Shown here piece after piece: positions 48,641-48,719 of a DNA stretch of 48,719 nt. The notes under the pieces are model-generated. The model saw only the letters and a list, made by a program, of their open reading frames with translations. It had not been told where the DNA came from and did not search any database. The position numbers and the translations under genes are program-made. The stretch is from NCBI GenBank assembly GCA_041677345.1, contig JBAYQE010000011.1:1-48719 (forward strand). The letters run 5' to 3'. Each line of letters begins with the position of its first letter. The stretch's first letter is position 1. Origin of the DNA: JALOAT01 sp041677345. GTDB lineage: Bacteria > Pseudomonadota > Gammaproteobacteria > Thiohalomonadales > Thiohalomonadaceae.

Positions 48641-48719
48641 ATGCATGCCACCGAAATCATTGATAAGACCATTGGCGAAGCCTGTCAATCGATTCACAAG
48701 GTGCGCTTCGCGGCCCTGA
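48641..48719 (+). CDS. Start of a probable IS4-like transposase, cut by the right edge
   Basis: ATG 48641 follows AAAGGAG eight bases upstream, and 26 codons are visible: MHATEIIDKTIGEACQSIHK then VRFAAL. The pattern of a helical N-terminus with SIHKVRFAAL resembles the first residues of IS4-family transposases. The fragment is short, so the family call is tentative. No left terminal inverted repeat could be identified with confidence. Confidence 0.5.
   Translation, partial: MHATEIIDKTIGEACQSIHKVRFAAL

Noticed and set aside
48365..48697. 110-codon minus-strand ORF near the right edge
   Set aside because: It runs opposite to the well-initiated transposase-like start at 48641 and has no recognisable features.

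Overview
The window is high-GC DNA from a Gram-negative bacterium with an outer membrane (YfaZ-like porin, OmpA-type lipoproteins, RND copper pump, L,D-transpeptidase, NlpC/P60 lipoprotein). Gene content (YjbQ, DUF3530, DUF155, bacteriohemerythrin, NrfD-type molybdoenzyme, CusBA) fits a gammaproteobacterium, plausibly of the sulfur-oxidising Chromatiales/Ectothiorhodospiraceae type. That placement is inference from gene content. I recognised no rRNA, tRNA or CRISPR array.

Layout. 0.2-7.2 kb: housekeeping and envelope genes, including an AEC permease, an NTF2-like protein, YjbQ, a histone-like HU-fold protein, YfaZ, a mono-heme DUF3365 protein, a CBS protein divergent from a DUF155 protein, a DUF3530 hydrolase and an EamA exporter whose leader carries an intrinsic terminator. 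7.4-17.5 kb: two small proteins, an L,D-transpeptidase coupled to a thioredoxin-fold protein, an orphan MbcA/ParS-like protein, a SPOR protein, MsrB, a glutamine amidotransferase, DUF924, a D,D-carboxypeptidase, an NlpC/P60 lipoprotein and small membrane proteins. 17.9-21.2 kb: PAP2 phosphatase, cold-shock protein, bacteriohemerythrin, a frameshifted NTF2-like gene and a UlaG-like hydrolase.

21.4-24.2 kb is the most interesting part. A well-formed cyclic-di-GMP-I (GEMM-I) riboswitch with an adjacent intrinsic terminator precedes an HtpX-like M48 protease gene translationally coupled to PspAB. The convergent strand carries PspAA and PspA. This looks like a complete envelope-stress module with one arm under c-di-GMP control. 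24.4-27.9 kb holds CtaG, a small protein, DUF808 and a coupled pair of lipoproteins (DUF4398 and DUF4398-OmpA).

28.1-33.5 kb is a tightly overlapping minus-strand operon: Tat-exported molybdopterin catalytic subunit, four-cluster ferredoxin, NrfD/PsrC membrane subunit, TorD-like chaperone and a protein resembling the HybE/HupJ hydrogenase chaperones. The divergent intergenic region toward an ExoD-family gene carries two or three copies of an AT-rich palindrome that look like operators. 35.0-41.0 kb is a copper-efflux locus: a small His/Met-rich exported protein, an 81-codon ORF, CusB with two C-terminal CusF domains, CusA with the three copper-relay methionines, and a separate CusF. No outer-membrane factor gene is present. 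41.2-48.7 kb holds a zincin lipoprotein, a FabMG-like protein, a coiled-coil protein, an SDR, and a dihydrofolate-reductase-like/old yellow enzyme pair. It ends in about 0.7 kb with no convincing gene, followed by the start of a probable transposase at the right edge.
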